Assembly: GCF_000519085.1 (NCBI RefSeq)
Contig: NZ_KI912577.1
Coordinates: 3,714,035-3,778,034, forward strand
Direction: 5' to 3'
DNA: 64,000 nucleotides
Source: Methylobacterium sp. 10
GTDB lineage: Bacteria; Pseudomonadota; Alphaproteobacteria; Rhizobiales; Beijerinckiaceae
Shown: positions 1-9,100 of the stretch, in pieces
How positions within the stretch are numbered: position 1 is the first letter of the stretch
Layout of the letters: every line of letters starts with the position of its first letter
Made by a program: the position numbers and the translations under genes
The notes under the pieces: model-generated
Seen by the model: only the letters and a program-made list of their open reading frames with translations
What the model was told of the DNA's origin: nothing
Database searches by the model: none

Positions 1-651
1 CTCGGCGGCGCCCACGGCTTCGGCCCCGTCATGCCGGAGGCGAACGAGCCGGTGTTTCATGGGGGGTGGGAGCGGCGGGTCTTCGCCCTTGCGCTGGCGA
101 TGGGCTATACCGGTAGCTGGACCCTGGATGGTAGCCGCGCAGCGCGGGAATCGCTGCCGCCGGCGGAGTACCTCGCGTCGAGCTATTACGAGATCTGGCT
201 CGCCGCCCTCGAAGCGCAGATCGTCGCCCATGGCCTTGCCACGCAAGAGGAAATCGCCGACGGCGCGAGCCGGGAACCGGCGCGGCCGGTCAAACGCGTG
301 CTGGGCGCGGAGGAGATCGCGCCCCGCTTTTCGGCGGGATTCCCCAGCGACCGGCCAGCGGATGCGCCGGCCTTATATGCGGTACGCGACCCCGTCTTGA
401 TGCGCAACGACCACCCCACCGGCCACACCCGCCTGCCCCGTTACGTCCGCGGACGGCGTGGCGTCATCGAGCGGGTCCATGGCGCCTTCGTCCTGCCCGA
501 TGCCAGCGCGGAGGGCCGGGATGCCCCGCCGCAATGGCTCTACACGGTGGGGTTCGAGGCTACCGAGCTGTGGGGGGCGAACGCCGACCCGGGCGGGCGC
601 GTCACCGTAGCCGCCTTCGAGGGATATCTCCTGCCGGGGACGCCGCGATGA
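1..651 (+). CDS. nthB: Nitrile hydratase beta subunit (5' end cut by window)
   Basis: The beta chain pairs with a metal-binding alpha chain to hydrate nitriles to amides in the cytoplasm. The frame is open from base 1 and reads LGGAHGFGPV, the conserved beta-subunit start found just after the first few residues, so the true start lies only a few codons upstream. About 216 residues are visible, near the usual length. The N-terminal part (NEPVFHGGWERRVFAL) and the C-terminal TVGFEATELWG region are typical. The alpha subunit should lie upstream, so cobalt versus iron type cannot be decided here. The stop overlaps the next start (ATGA), which indicates translational coupling. Confidence 0.93.
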   Translation, partial: LGGAHGFGPVMPEANEPVFHGGWERRVFALALAMGYTGSWTLDGSRAARESLPPAEYLASSYYEIWLAALEAQIVAHGLATQEEIADGASREPARPVKRVLGAEEIAPRFSAGFPSDRPADAPALYAVRDPVLMRNDHPTGHTRLPRYVRGRRGVIERVHGAFVLPDASAEGRDAPPQWLYTVGFEATELWGANADPGGRVTVAAFEGYLLPGTPR

Positions 652-1007
652 CCGCCGAGATGACCGCCGAGATGACCGCCACTTGCCGGCCCGACGATCC
701 GGGACCATTCGCGGAACCCTGGGAGGCGCAGGTCTTCGCCCTCGTGGTCGCCCTGCAGGAGCGGGGCCTGTTCACGCAGGAGGAGTGGGCGTGCGCCCTC
801 GGGCGCACCATCCGGCCGGAGGGGAAGCCGGAAGCGGCGGCCGATTACGGACGCTGGCTCACGACCCTGGAAGCCCTGCTCGCCGAACGCGGTGTCACCG
901 ACTCCGCGAGCGTTCGGGCCCGCAGCGACGCATTCCTGCGCGCCGCCACCGCGACCCCGCACGGCGAACCGATCCGGCTGGCCAACGACCCGCATCCGTC
1001 GCCCTGA
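648..1007 (+). CDS. Nitrile hydratase accessory protein
   Basis: A 119-residue protein whose middle (PFAEPWEAQVFALVVALQ) resembles the N-terminal domain of the nitrile hydratase beta subunit. This is the usual form of the small accessory protein encoded directly after nthB and thought to help metallocentre maturation. Its start overlaps the nthB stop by 4 bp. The first codons are a 12-bp near-tandem repeat giving MTAE-MTAE-MTAT, so any of three in-frame ATGs (648, 660, 672) could be used. The C-terminus ends in HGEPIRLANDPHPSP. Confidence 0.85.
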   Translation: MTAEMTAEMTATCRPDDPGPFAEPWEAQVFALVVALQERGLFTQEEWACALGRTIRPEGKPEAAADYGRWLTTLEALLAERGVTDSASVRARSDAFLRAATATPHGEPIRLANDPHPSP

Positions 1008-1129
1008 GACGATCGTGTCGCCCTGCGGGGCCGTCTCTCCGCGCGTCGCGTCACGTCATGGATCTGGCGGAGCGGGCGCCGGCGGGGCATCCTGTGGGCT
1101 TATGCTCACCGACGAGAACGGACACGACC

Positions 1130-1327
1130 ATGGCAACGCCGCGCGACCTCAAGGTCCAGATGGCCGGCGAGACCCGCGCCCGTGAACGGGCGCAGGCCCT
1201 GGCCTCGGCCAGCGCCGTGCGGGCTCAGCGGGCCGAACTCGCCCTCAAGGACGCCCTGGCGGAGCGGGATGCGTGGAAGGAGAGGGCGCTCGCGGCGGAG
1301 GCGGCGCTCGGCGAGACCAAGCCATGA
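1130..1327 (+). CDS. Small coiled-coil hypothetical protein
   Basis: A 65-residue protein starting MATPRDLKVQMAGETRARER. It is rich in Ala, Arg and Glu with heptad-like spacing and is predicted to be almost entirely helical. I do not recognise a family. The ATG at 1130 follows a short gap after the accessory gene with no strong ribosome site, and it could share the nitrile hydratase transcript. The longer frame upstream is antisense or out-of-frame noise, so only this segment is called. Confidence 0.5.
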   Translation: MATPRDLKVQMAGETRARERAQALASASAVRAQRAELALKDALAERDAWKERALAAEAALGETKP

Positions 1328-1440
1328 TTCTCGGCGTCGGACCATCCGGGCAGGGCCTCGGCGCGCTTGAGGTGACACGCCCGACCCGCTAACCCTTGTC
1401 ATGCAGGCTGACGATCGGCCTCCCACGAGACAGGCCGCCC

Positions 1441-2271
1441 GTGCGCGAAACGCTCACCCCGTTGCCGGAACCAGACCCCGCCGGAGCACGGCCGCCGCCT
1501 CGGGTGAGCAAGAAGAGCCGCCTGCGGACCTATTTCCTCACCGGCATCATCGTCGCCGGACCGCTGGCGATCACGATCTACATCACGTGGTGGTTCATCA
1601 GCCTCATCGACGGCTGGGTGAAGCCCCTGGTGCCGGCGAGCTACCTGCCGGACCATTACCTGCCCTTCTCGATTCCGGGCCTCGGCCTCGTCATCGCCTT
1701 CATCGCCGTGACACTACTCGGCTTCCTCACCGCCAACCTCGTCGGCCGCAGCGTGGTGGAGTTCGGCGAGGTGCTGCTGGCGCGTACCCCGGTGATCTCG
1801 GGCCTCTACAAGGGTCTGCGGCAGATCTTCGAGACGCTGTTCTCGGCCAACGGTACGTCGTTCCGCACCGTCGGGCTGGTGGAGTTCCCGGTGAAGGGGA
1901 CGTGGTCGGTAGTGTTCGTCTCGGCGCCGGCCGGTCCCGACGTGCAGACCGCGCTCGGCGAGGAGAACGACCATGTGGGCGTATTCCTGCCCTGCGCGCC
2001 CAACCCTACCACGGGGTTTTTCTTCTACCTGCCGAGGGCGGACATTATCGAAGTTTCCATGAGCATCGACGACGCCGCCAAGCTCGTCATGTCGGCGGGG
2101 GTGATCCAGCCGGAGGACCCACAGGTCAGACTGCAGGCCATGGCGGCCTCGATCCGCTCGGCTCAGGCCGGAGCCGTCCAGGCGACCGAGGGCGATCCCA
2201 TCCTGGAAGCGTCGTCCCATCGCCAGGAACAACTCGTCAGAACCCGGAAGGTGGTCGAGAGGTCGATCTGA
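1441..2271 (+). CDS. DUF502 family membrane protein
   Basis: About 276 residues with a short disordered N-terminus, two hydrophobic membrane segments (about residues 30-55 and 75-100) and a C-terminal soluble part. The stretch RLRTYFLTGIIVAGPLAITIY and the later LLARTPVISGLYKGLRQIFE are hallmarks of DUF502, an inner-membrane family of unknown function. GTG 1441 is chosen because a GAGACAGG ribosome site lies just upstream. TTG 1396 and GTG 1504 are alternatives. The gene ends before a 12-bp inverted repeat. Confidence 0.85.
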   Translation: MRETLTPLPEPDPAGARPPPRVSKKSRLRTYFLTGIIVAGPLAITIYITWWFISLIDGWVKPLVPASYLPDHYLPFSIPGLGLVIAFIAVTLLGFLTANLVGRSVVEFGEVLLARTPVISGLYKGLRQIFETLFSANGTSFRTVGLVEFPVKGTWSVVFVSAPAGPDVQTALGEENDHVGVFLPCAPNPTTGFFFYLPRADIIEVSMSIDDAAKLVMSAGVIQPEDPQVRLQAMAASIRSAQAGAVQATEGDPILEASSHRQEQLVRTRKVVERSI

Positions 2272-2274
2272 CGC

Positions 2275-2313
2275 ATCACCGGTGAGACGTGAAATCCGCG
2301 CCTCACCGGTGAT
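2275..2313. terminator. Hairpin between convergent genes
   Basis: A perfect 12-bp inverted repeat (ATCACCGGTGAG at 2275-2286 and its complement at 2302-2313) with a 15-nt loop lies between the DUF502 gene on + and a small gene ending at 2325 on -. There is no clean T-run on either side. A bidirectional terminator is the simplest reading, from position alone. Confidence 0.5.
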
Positions 2314-2324
2314 TAAGAAAGGAT

Positions 2325-2657
2325 CTAGTTGTGAACCGTCATCGACGCCTTTTCGACGGGAAGCGTCGGAGGCGAGGCGTCGGCGACGTGGCTGGTGGCG
2401 CGGTGAGGGGCGGTGGAGCTACCCCAGCCGATCGCGACCTGAGCGGTGACGGCCACGAAGAGCAGCGCCATCAGCGCGTTCGCGGCGATCCGGAAGGGGC
2501 GGGCGGATTGACGGACCGCGAGAAGGACATCGTCGGTCGTCTTGAGCGCGGGCTCCTTGCCATCCGAAATCGGAAGCAGCCAGGGCTCGCTCGGAAGTGC
2601 ATAGGCACTTCCCATTTCGTGGGCACCCGGCAGGTTTTGGAACAGTCCGGCAGACAT
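2325..2657 (-). CDS. Small hypothetical protein with one membrane segment
   Basis: A 110-residue protein beginning MSAGLFQNLPGAHEMGSAYA. A single hydrophobic helix (IAANALMALLFVAVTAQVAIGW, about residues 58-79) is preceded by a basic stretch and followed by a Ser/Thr/Pro-rich tail. That predicts a single-pass inner-membrane protein. ATG at 2657 is preferred because AGGAGG sits six bases upstream; an in-frame ATG at 2663 overlaps the ribosome site. No family recognised. Confidence 0.6.
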   Translation of the reverse strand: MSAGLFQNLPGAHEMGSAYALPSEPWLLPISDGKEPALKTTDDVLLAVRQSARPFRIAANALMALLFVAVTAQVAIGWGSSTAPHRATSHVADASPPTLPVEKASMTVHN

Positions 2658-2946
2658 ATCCATCCTCCTGAAAACTGTGTGGCAGCCCAGTCTGGCGGGC
2701 CGTTCGTTCATGTTCAGTTAAGGGGAGAATACGTTCATTTCAAGTTCAGGAAGTCCGTGCGGCATCGCACCATCCGCCCGCCAGGCAGTGATGCAATCTT
2801 CCTCAAGCCGCTGATTCGTGACGGAAATTCCCTCGTCACGGCTGCGACGCCATGACCGACCGAAGGCAGACTGCGCAGGCTCCATCCCTTCCGATCGTCC
2901 CAATTGTCCGTGAAACCTTCATCCTCCGTTCAGCCGGCGAATCACC

Positions 2947-5088
2947 TCAACCGGCTCCGAGGAGCCGGATCGCCGCGTCCCGCTCGAACAGGTAGAGCAG
3001 CACCCGAAGCGCCTGTCCGCGCTCGGATCTGAGGCCGGAATCGCGCTCGACGATGAGCCGGGCGTCGTCGCGGGCGACTTCCAGCAGGGCGGCATCACTC
3101 TCGAGACTGGCGAGCCGGAAGGCGGCCACCCCCGATTGGCGGGTGCCCAGCACCTCCCCCTCGCCGCGCAGGCGCAGATCCTCCTCGGCGATGCGGAAGC
3201 CGTCCTCGGTCTCGCGCATCATCTCGAGGCGTGCCCGCGAGACCTGCCCCAGGGGCCCGCGATAGAGCAGCAGGCAGGTGGAGGCCTTGGCGCCGCGCCC
3301 CACCCGTCCGCGCAGCTGGTGCAGCTGGGCGAGGCCGAAGCGCTCGGCATGCTCGATCACCATGATCGTCGCCTCGGGCACGTCGACGCCCACCTCCACC
3401 ACCGTGGTGGAAACGAGGATCTTCGTCTCGCCGGCGGCGAACCGCTCCATGGCGGCATCCTTGTCCGGCCCCGGCATCTTGCCGTGGATCAGGCCGACGG
3501 TGTCGCCGAATTCCTGCCGCAGGTCGGCAAAGCGGTCCTCGGCGGCGGCGAGATCGACATATTCGGATTCCGCCACCAGCGGGCAGATCCAGTAGACCCT
3601 GTCCCCGGCGGCAAGCGCCCGGCCCAATCCCGCCACCACCTCGTCGAGGCGATCGGTGGAGACGAGGCGGGTGGCGATGGGCTGGCGCCCCGCCGGCTTC
3701 TCGTCGAGGACCGAGACGTCCATGTCGCCGAAGCAGGTGAGCGCCAGGGTGCGCGGGATCGGGGTCGCGGTCATCACCAGGATGTCCACCGCCGCCCCTT
3801 TGGCGCCGAGCGCGAGGCGCTGGTGGACGCCGAACCGGTGCTGCTCGTCCACCACGGCGACGCCGAGATCCTTGAAGACCACGCTGTCCTGAAACAGGGC
3901 GTGAGTGCCGACCACGATGTCGATATGGCCGTCGGCGAGGTCGGCGAGCGTCGCTCGGCGCTCGGAGACCTTGTCGCGCCCGGTGAGGAGGCGCAGGCGT
4001 AAGGGTCCGACGAGCCCGGTCAGGCGGTCGAAATGCTGGCGGGCCAGGATCTCGGTGGGTGCCATCAGCGCGGCCTGACGGCCCACCTCCACCGCCGAGG
4101 CCATGGCCAGCAGCGCCACCGCCGTCTTGCCCGAGCCGACATCGCCCTGGAGCAGGCGCAGCATGCGCCGGTCGGAGGCGAGGTCTGCGAGAATCTCGGC
4201 GACGGCGCGGGCCTGGGCGCCGGTGAGCGCGAAGGGCAGGGCGGCTTCGATCCGGTCCTTGAGGTGCCCGTCCCCGGCATTGGCCCGGCCGGGCGCACGG
4301 CGGTTGCGAGCGCGCATCAGGGCCAGGGCCAGCTGCGAGGCGAGGAGTTCGTCATAGGCGAGACGCCGCCGCGCCGGGGTGCGGGGCGTGACGCCATCGC
4401 TCGCGGGCGCGGGCGGGGCGCTCTCGGGCCGGTGCTCGGCCCTGAGCGCATCGGCGAAGCCCGGCAGCCCCTCCCGCGCGAGCCAGGCCGGATCCTGCCA
4501 TTCCGGCAATGTCGGCAGACGGTCGAGGGCGGAATGGGCGAGTTTCGAAATCGCCCGCGAAGTCAGCCCCTCGGTGGCGCCGTAGACGAGTTCCACCGCG
4601 GGGAGGGCGGCGAGCCCGGCCTCGTCGACGATCCGCGACGGATGCACCATCTGCCGGTGCCCATCCCACAGGTCGATGCGTCCGGAGATGTAGCGGTGGG
4701 CGCCGAGCGGCAGCATCTTCTCCACGCGGGCCTGGGGCATGCCGAAGAAGACGAGGGTGATGTCCCCGGTGCCGTCCTCCACCAGGACCCGGAAGGGCCG
4801 CCGCCCCGTCCCGGCCTGGGGCGGGCGATAGCCGGTGACCGTGACGCCCAGCGTAACCGGCTCGCCCGGCGGCGCCTCGGCGATGGAGCCCATCATCGTG
4901 CGCGCCACCCCGCCCTGGGGCAGGTGGAACAGGAGATCGACGATCCGCGCGGGCTGCTCCGGGGTGCCGAGCAGCCGCTCGATCAGCGGCGCCATCTTCG
5001 GGCCGACGCCGGGCAGGGTCCGGGCCTCTGCGAAGAGCGGGTCGAGGATGCTGGGGCGGAGAAGTTGCGGGCGGGGTTCGTCTGTCAT
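2947..5088 (-). CDS. recG: ATP-dependent DNA helicase RecG
   Basis: RecG drives fork reversal and Holliday-junction branch migration in replication-fork rescue. The 713-residue product has an N-terminal wedge/OB-fold region (about 60-165), Walker A GDVGSGKT near 315-322, the RecG-type DEQHRFGV box near 414-421, a TATPIPRT motif, then a second helicase domain with VEVGVDVPEAT and QLRGRVGRG. ATG 5088 (MTDEPRPQ) gives normal family length; the longer open frame upstream has no homology. It is divergent from the DUF1640 and sdhE genes. Confidence 0.97.
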   Translation of the reverse strand: MTDEPRPQLLRPSILDPLFAEARTLPGVGPKMAPLIERLLGTPEQPARIVDLLFHLPQGGVARTMMGSIAEAPPGEPVTLGVTVTGYRPPQAGTGRRPFRVLVEDGTGDITLVFFGMPQARVEKMLPLGAHRYISGRIDLWDGHRQMVHPSRIVDEAGLAALPAVELVYGATEGLTSRAISKLAHSALDRLPTLPEWQDPAWLAREGLPGFADALRAEHRPESAPPAPASDGVTPRTPARRRLAYDELLASQLALALMRARNRRAPGRANAGDGHLKDRIEAALPFALTGAQARAVAEILADLASDRRMLRLLQGDVGSGKTAVALLAMASAVEVGRQAALMAPTEILARQHFDRLTGLVGPLRLRLLTGRDKVSERRATLADLADGHIDIVVGTHALFQDSVVFKDLGVAVVDEQHRFGVHQRLALGAKGAAVDILVMTATPIPRTLALTCFGDMDVSVLDEKPAGRQPIATRLVSTDRLDEVVAGLGRALAAGDRVYWICPLVAESEYVDLAAAEDRFADLRQEFGDTVGLIHGKMPGPDKDAAMERFAAGETKILVSTTVVEVGVDVPEATIMVIEHAERFGLAQLHQLRGRVGRGAKASTCLLLYRGPLGQVSRARLEMMRETEDGFRIAEEDLRLRGEGEVLGTRQSGVAAFRLASLESDAALLEVARDDARLIVERDSGLRSERGQALRVLLYLFERDAAIRLLGAG

Positions 5089-5358
5089 GGGCGAAGCGAC
5101 CATCCCTCGTATGGATGCGGGACGGAAGACACCCGAAGGGAGGATGACAGTGCCGGAGCTCGCGTATCCGTCATGCCGGGAGGAGAGAGCATAAGATCGG
5201 CATAGAATGCGGGGACCGAGCCGGGCAACGATCTCTTTGCCGCTGCCGCCGCGCGTGACGATATGGTCCGGCGACGTTGCAACTCTGTCGGGATCGGCCA
5301 TATTCGGGAAGCCGGTCCCTTTGCGGACATTGCGGCATGGAATTCCAGCGCACGCACC

Positions 5359-5622
5359 ATGGCCACGATCGCCCTCGATACTCTCGCCATCGCCCGGAAG
5401 CTGAAAGCCGCCGGGTTCTCGGACGACCAGGCGGAGGCCGTGACCGGCGTCCTTCGCGAGACGCAAGAAACCGATCTGTCGACGCTGGTGACGAAATCCG
5501 ACCTCAAGACCGAGATCGCGGAATCGAAATACGACATTCTCAAATGGGTCCTGTCGGCTATCGGATTCCAGACCATCGTCATCGTGGGTGCGATCGTCAC
5601 GCTTGCGCGAGGGCTGCGCTGA
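5359..5622 (+). CDS. DUF1640 family small coiled-coil membrane protein
   Basis: 87 residues: a soluble N-terminus (LDTLAIARKLKAAGFSDDQA), a short coiled coil around TKSDLKTEIAESKYDILKW, then one membrane helix (VLSAIGFQTIVIVGAIVTLA). This is the bacterial DUF1640 (CCDC90-like) pattern, of unknown function. In alphaproteobacteria such proteins often occur as short single genes. ATG 5359 gives the full conserved start. It is divergent from recG, and the gap before sdhE is about 80 bp. Confidence 0.75.
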   Translation: MATIALDTLAIARKLKAAGFSDDQAEAVTGVLRETQETDLSTLVTKSDLKTEIAESKYDILKWVLSAIGFQTIVIVGAIVTLARGLR

Positions 5623-5703
5623 AAAGGCCTGCGCTGAACCTCGCGCGATCCGACACTCCACCGATCCGGGAATCCTAGGATCGCAGCATCACAGGCTGAC
5701 CCC

Positions 5704-5997
5704 ATGTCCGGAACCACACGTACCAGCGCCGACCTCGATCCACGCCGCCGCCGCACCCTCTTCCGCGCCTGGCACCGCGGCATGCGCGAGATGGACCTGA
5801 TCATGGGTCGCTTCGCCGATGCCGAGATCGGCACGCTGAGCGAGGAGGAGCTGACCACCTTCGAGGCCTTGATCGAGGTGCCCGACCGCGACCTGTTCCG
5901 CTGGCTCACCGGCGAGGACGAGACGCCGCAGAACTACGATACGCCGGTATACCGCCGCCTCCAGGCGTTCCATAAGCACGACGCGCCGATTCACTAG
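5704..5997 (+). CDS. sdhE: FAD assembly factor SdhE (DUF339)
   Basis: SdhE family proteins help attach FAD covalently to the succinate dehydrogenase flavoprotein. The 97-residue protein shows the small all-helical fold and the conserved segment RAWHRGMREMDLIMGRFAD (compare the RGxxExD motif of the family), followed by EELTTFEALIEVPDRDLFRWL. The position between recG and mfd is as I remember it for other alphaproteobacteria. The following 26-bp-stem palindrome separates it from mfd. Confidence 0.92.
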   Translation: MSGTTRTSADLDPRRRRTLFRAWHRGMREMDLIMGRFADAEIGTLSEEELTTFEALIEVPDRDLFRWLTGEDETPQNYDTPVYRRLQAFHKHDAPIH

Positions 5998-6033
5998 ATT
6001 CTGGCGCCGCCCTGCGGGCGTCACATCCGGTCA

Positions 6034-6088
6034 CCGTCTCGTCCAACCCATTCACCTCATCCTGAGGTGAATGGGTTGGACGAGACGG
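6034..6088. repeat. Perfect 26-bp-stem palindrome
   Basis: Bases 6034-6059 and 6063-6088 are perfect inverted copies around a 3-nt loop, with CTCATCCTGAG at the centre. It lies in the sdhE-mfd gap, 40 bp before the mfd start. The CTCATCCTGAGG core recurs in the palindrome at 53307-53383, which suggests a dispersed element. It could also act as a terminator, but there is no T-run. Confidence 0.8.
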
Positions 6089-6128
6089 TCCGATCGACGC
6101 ATTCCCATGAGTTCGAAACCCCGACCCG

Positions 6129-9100
6129 ATGGCCAAGCCCCAGCCTAAAGCGCCCGCCCCTGCCCCGAAGCCGCAGACGGCGCGGTTCGCCCTGCCGAAA
6201 TCCGGTGCGCTCGCCCGGGCGCTGGAGGCGCTGAAGCGCGGCGACAGCCCGACGCTCGCCAACGTGCCCGAAGGGTTCGACGCGGTGGTGGTGGCCGATC
6301 TCGCCCGCGCCCTGTCCCGGAGCTTCGAGGGGCCGGCGGTGCTGGTGCATGTGGCCCGTGATTCCGGGCGTTCGAACGCCTTCCAGACCGGGCTGAAGTT
6401 CGTCGCCCCCGAAATCGAGGTGATGAGCATCCCGGCCTGGGATTGCCAACCCTACGATCGAGTCTCGCCGAATTCCGCCATTGCCGCCCAGCGGATGACC
6501 GCCCTGTCGCGGCTCTCGCGCTCGCGCTCTTCTGAAGAACAGCCGCGCATCCTCTGCACCACGGTCAATGCGCTGATCCAGCGGGTGCCCCCCCGAGAGA
6601 AGATCGCGGTCGAAACCTTTTCGGCGGCGATCGGCAATGTCGTGCCGATGGACACCGTCACCGCCTGGGTCGAGGCCAACGGGTTTTTACGCACGGGGAC
6701 GGTGCGGGACACGGGCGAATACGCCGTGCGCGGCGGCATCCTCGACCTGTCACCGCCGGGGCTGCCGAACCCGATCCGCCTCGACTTCTTCGGCGACACC
6801 CTCGAATCGATCCGCGCCTTCGACCCGGAGACCCAGCGCACGGTCGGGTCGCTGCGCTCCCTCGACCTCGTTCCCATGAGCGAGGTGCAATTGACCACGG
6901 AGACGATCCGGCGCTTCCGCCAGGGCTACGTCTCCACCTTCGGCGCGGCGACCCGCGACGACCGTCTCTACGAGACGATCAGCGAGGGACGGCGCTATGC
7001 CGGCCTCGAGCACTGGATGCCGCTGTTCCACGACCGTCTCGACACCCTGTTCGACTACGTGCCCGGCGTGCCCCTGGTCTTCGACGCGCAGGCGGAGGAC
7101 GCGGTCGCCGAGCGTCTCACCCTGATCCGCGATTATTACGACGCCCGCGCCGAGGCGATGAAGGCGCCGTCCACGGGCGTCGCGCCCTACAAGCCGCTCA
7201 GGCCCTCGTCGCTCTACCTGACGCAGAACGACTGGAAGGAGCGGGTGGCCGCCTCCTCCGTGGCGCGGCTCTCGCCCTTCGCGGTGCCGGAGAGCCCGGA
7301 CCGCCTGACCATCGATTGCGAGGGCAAGGCGGGACGCAGCTTCGCCGCCGAACGCGCCGACGAGACGGCCAGCGTGTTCGACGCCGCCGTCGCCCACGTG
7401 AAGGAGCTCCAGGGATCCGGTCATCACGTGATCCTGGCATCCTGGTCGGACGGCTCCCGCGACCGCCTCTGCGGCGTGCTCGCCGATCACGGCCTGAAGA
7501 AGCCGGTCGCCATCAACACGCTCACGGCGGTGAACGCTCTGAAGCGCGGCACCGACGTCGCCGTGGCGGTCTGGGGCCTGGAATCCGGCTTTACCGTCGA
7601 CAAGCTCGCGGTGATCTCGGAGGGCGACATCCTCGGCGACCGGCTGGTGCGCCAGAAACGCAAGTCGAAGCGGCCGCAGGACATCATCCTGGAGGTGCAG
7701 GCGCTCCAGGCGGGCGACCTCGTGGTCCATGCCGATCACGGCATCGGCCGCTTCGTCGGCCTGAAGACGGTGACGGCGGCGGGCGCGCCCCACGATTGCC
7801 TGGAGATCCAGTATGCCGGCGGCCTGCTGCTGCTGCCGGTGGAGAATATCGAGCTTCTGACCCGCTACGGCTCCGAGGATGCCGAGGTCTCCCTCGATCG
7901 CCTCGGCGGCGGTGCCTGGCAGGCCCGCAAGGCCAAGATGAAGAAGCGCATCCTCGAGATGGCCGGCCAGCTCATCAAGATCGCGGCCGAGCGCTTCGTG
8001 CGTCAGGCCCCCCGCCTCCAGGCGCCGGACGGGCTCTACGGCGAGTTCGCCGCCCGCTTCGTCTTCGAGGAGACCGAGGACCAGGCCACCGCCATCGACG
8101 CCGTCCTCTCCGACCTCAATGCCGGCCGTCCCATGGACCGCCTCGTCTGCGGCGATGTCGGCTTCGGCAAGACCGAGGTGGCGCTGCGCGCCGCCTTCGC
8201 CGGCGCCATGGGCGGCAAGCAGGTGGCGGTGGTGGTGCCCACCACCCTGCTGGCGCGCCAGCATTTTCGGACGTTCGCCGAGCGCTTCAAGGGGTTGCCG
8301 GTGCAGGTGGCGCAGCTGTCGCGCTTCGTCTCCGCCGCCGAGATGAAGCAGAACCGCGCGGGGTTGGCTGCCGGCACCGTCGACATCGTGGTCGGCACCC
8401 ATGCCCTGCTCGCCAAGAACGTGGCGTTCAAGGATCTCGGCCTCATCATCGTCGACGAGGAGCAGCATTTCGGCGTGGCCCACAAGGAGCGCCTCAAGGC
8501 GCTCCAGGCCGATGTCCACGTGCTCACCCTGTCGGCGACCCCGATCCCCCGCACCCTCCAACTCGCCATGACGGGGGTGCGCGAGCTCTCGATCATCGCG
8601 ACGCCGCCGGTGGACCGCCTCGCCGTGCGTACCTTCGTGATCCCGTTCGACGCGCTGATGATCCGCGAGGCCCTGTTGCGCGAGCGCTATCGCGGCGGCC
8701 AGTCGTTCTACGTGGTGCCGCGGATCGAGGATCTGGCGGAGGTGAAGCGCTTCCTCGACCAGGAGATGCCCGAGACCAAGGTGGCGGTGGCCCACGGCCA
8801 GATGGCGGCGGGTCAGTTGGAGGACGTGATGACGGCCTTCTACGAGGGCAAGTTCGACGTGCTGCTCTCGACAACCATCGTCGAATCCGGCCTCGACATC
8901 CCCACCGCCAACACCCTCATCGTGCACCGGGCCGACATGTTCGGCCTCGCCCAGCTCTACCAGCTGCGCGGACGCGTCGGGCGCGCCAAGGCCCGCGCCT
9001 ACGCCCTCTTCACGACGCCCGCTAACAAGCAGCTCACCGTGCAGGCGGAGAAGCGCCTGCAGGTGCTCCAGACCCTTGACACCCTGGGCGCGGGCTTCCA

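Noticed and set aside
5149-5194. Short frame MTVPELAYPS after a strong ribosome-like site
   Set aside because: Only 16 residues, no downstream gene it could lead.
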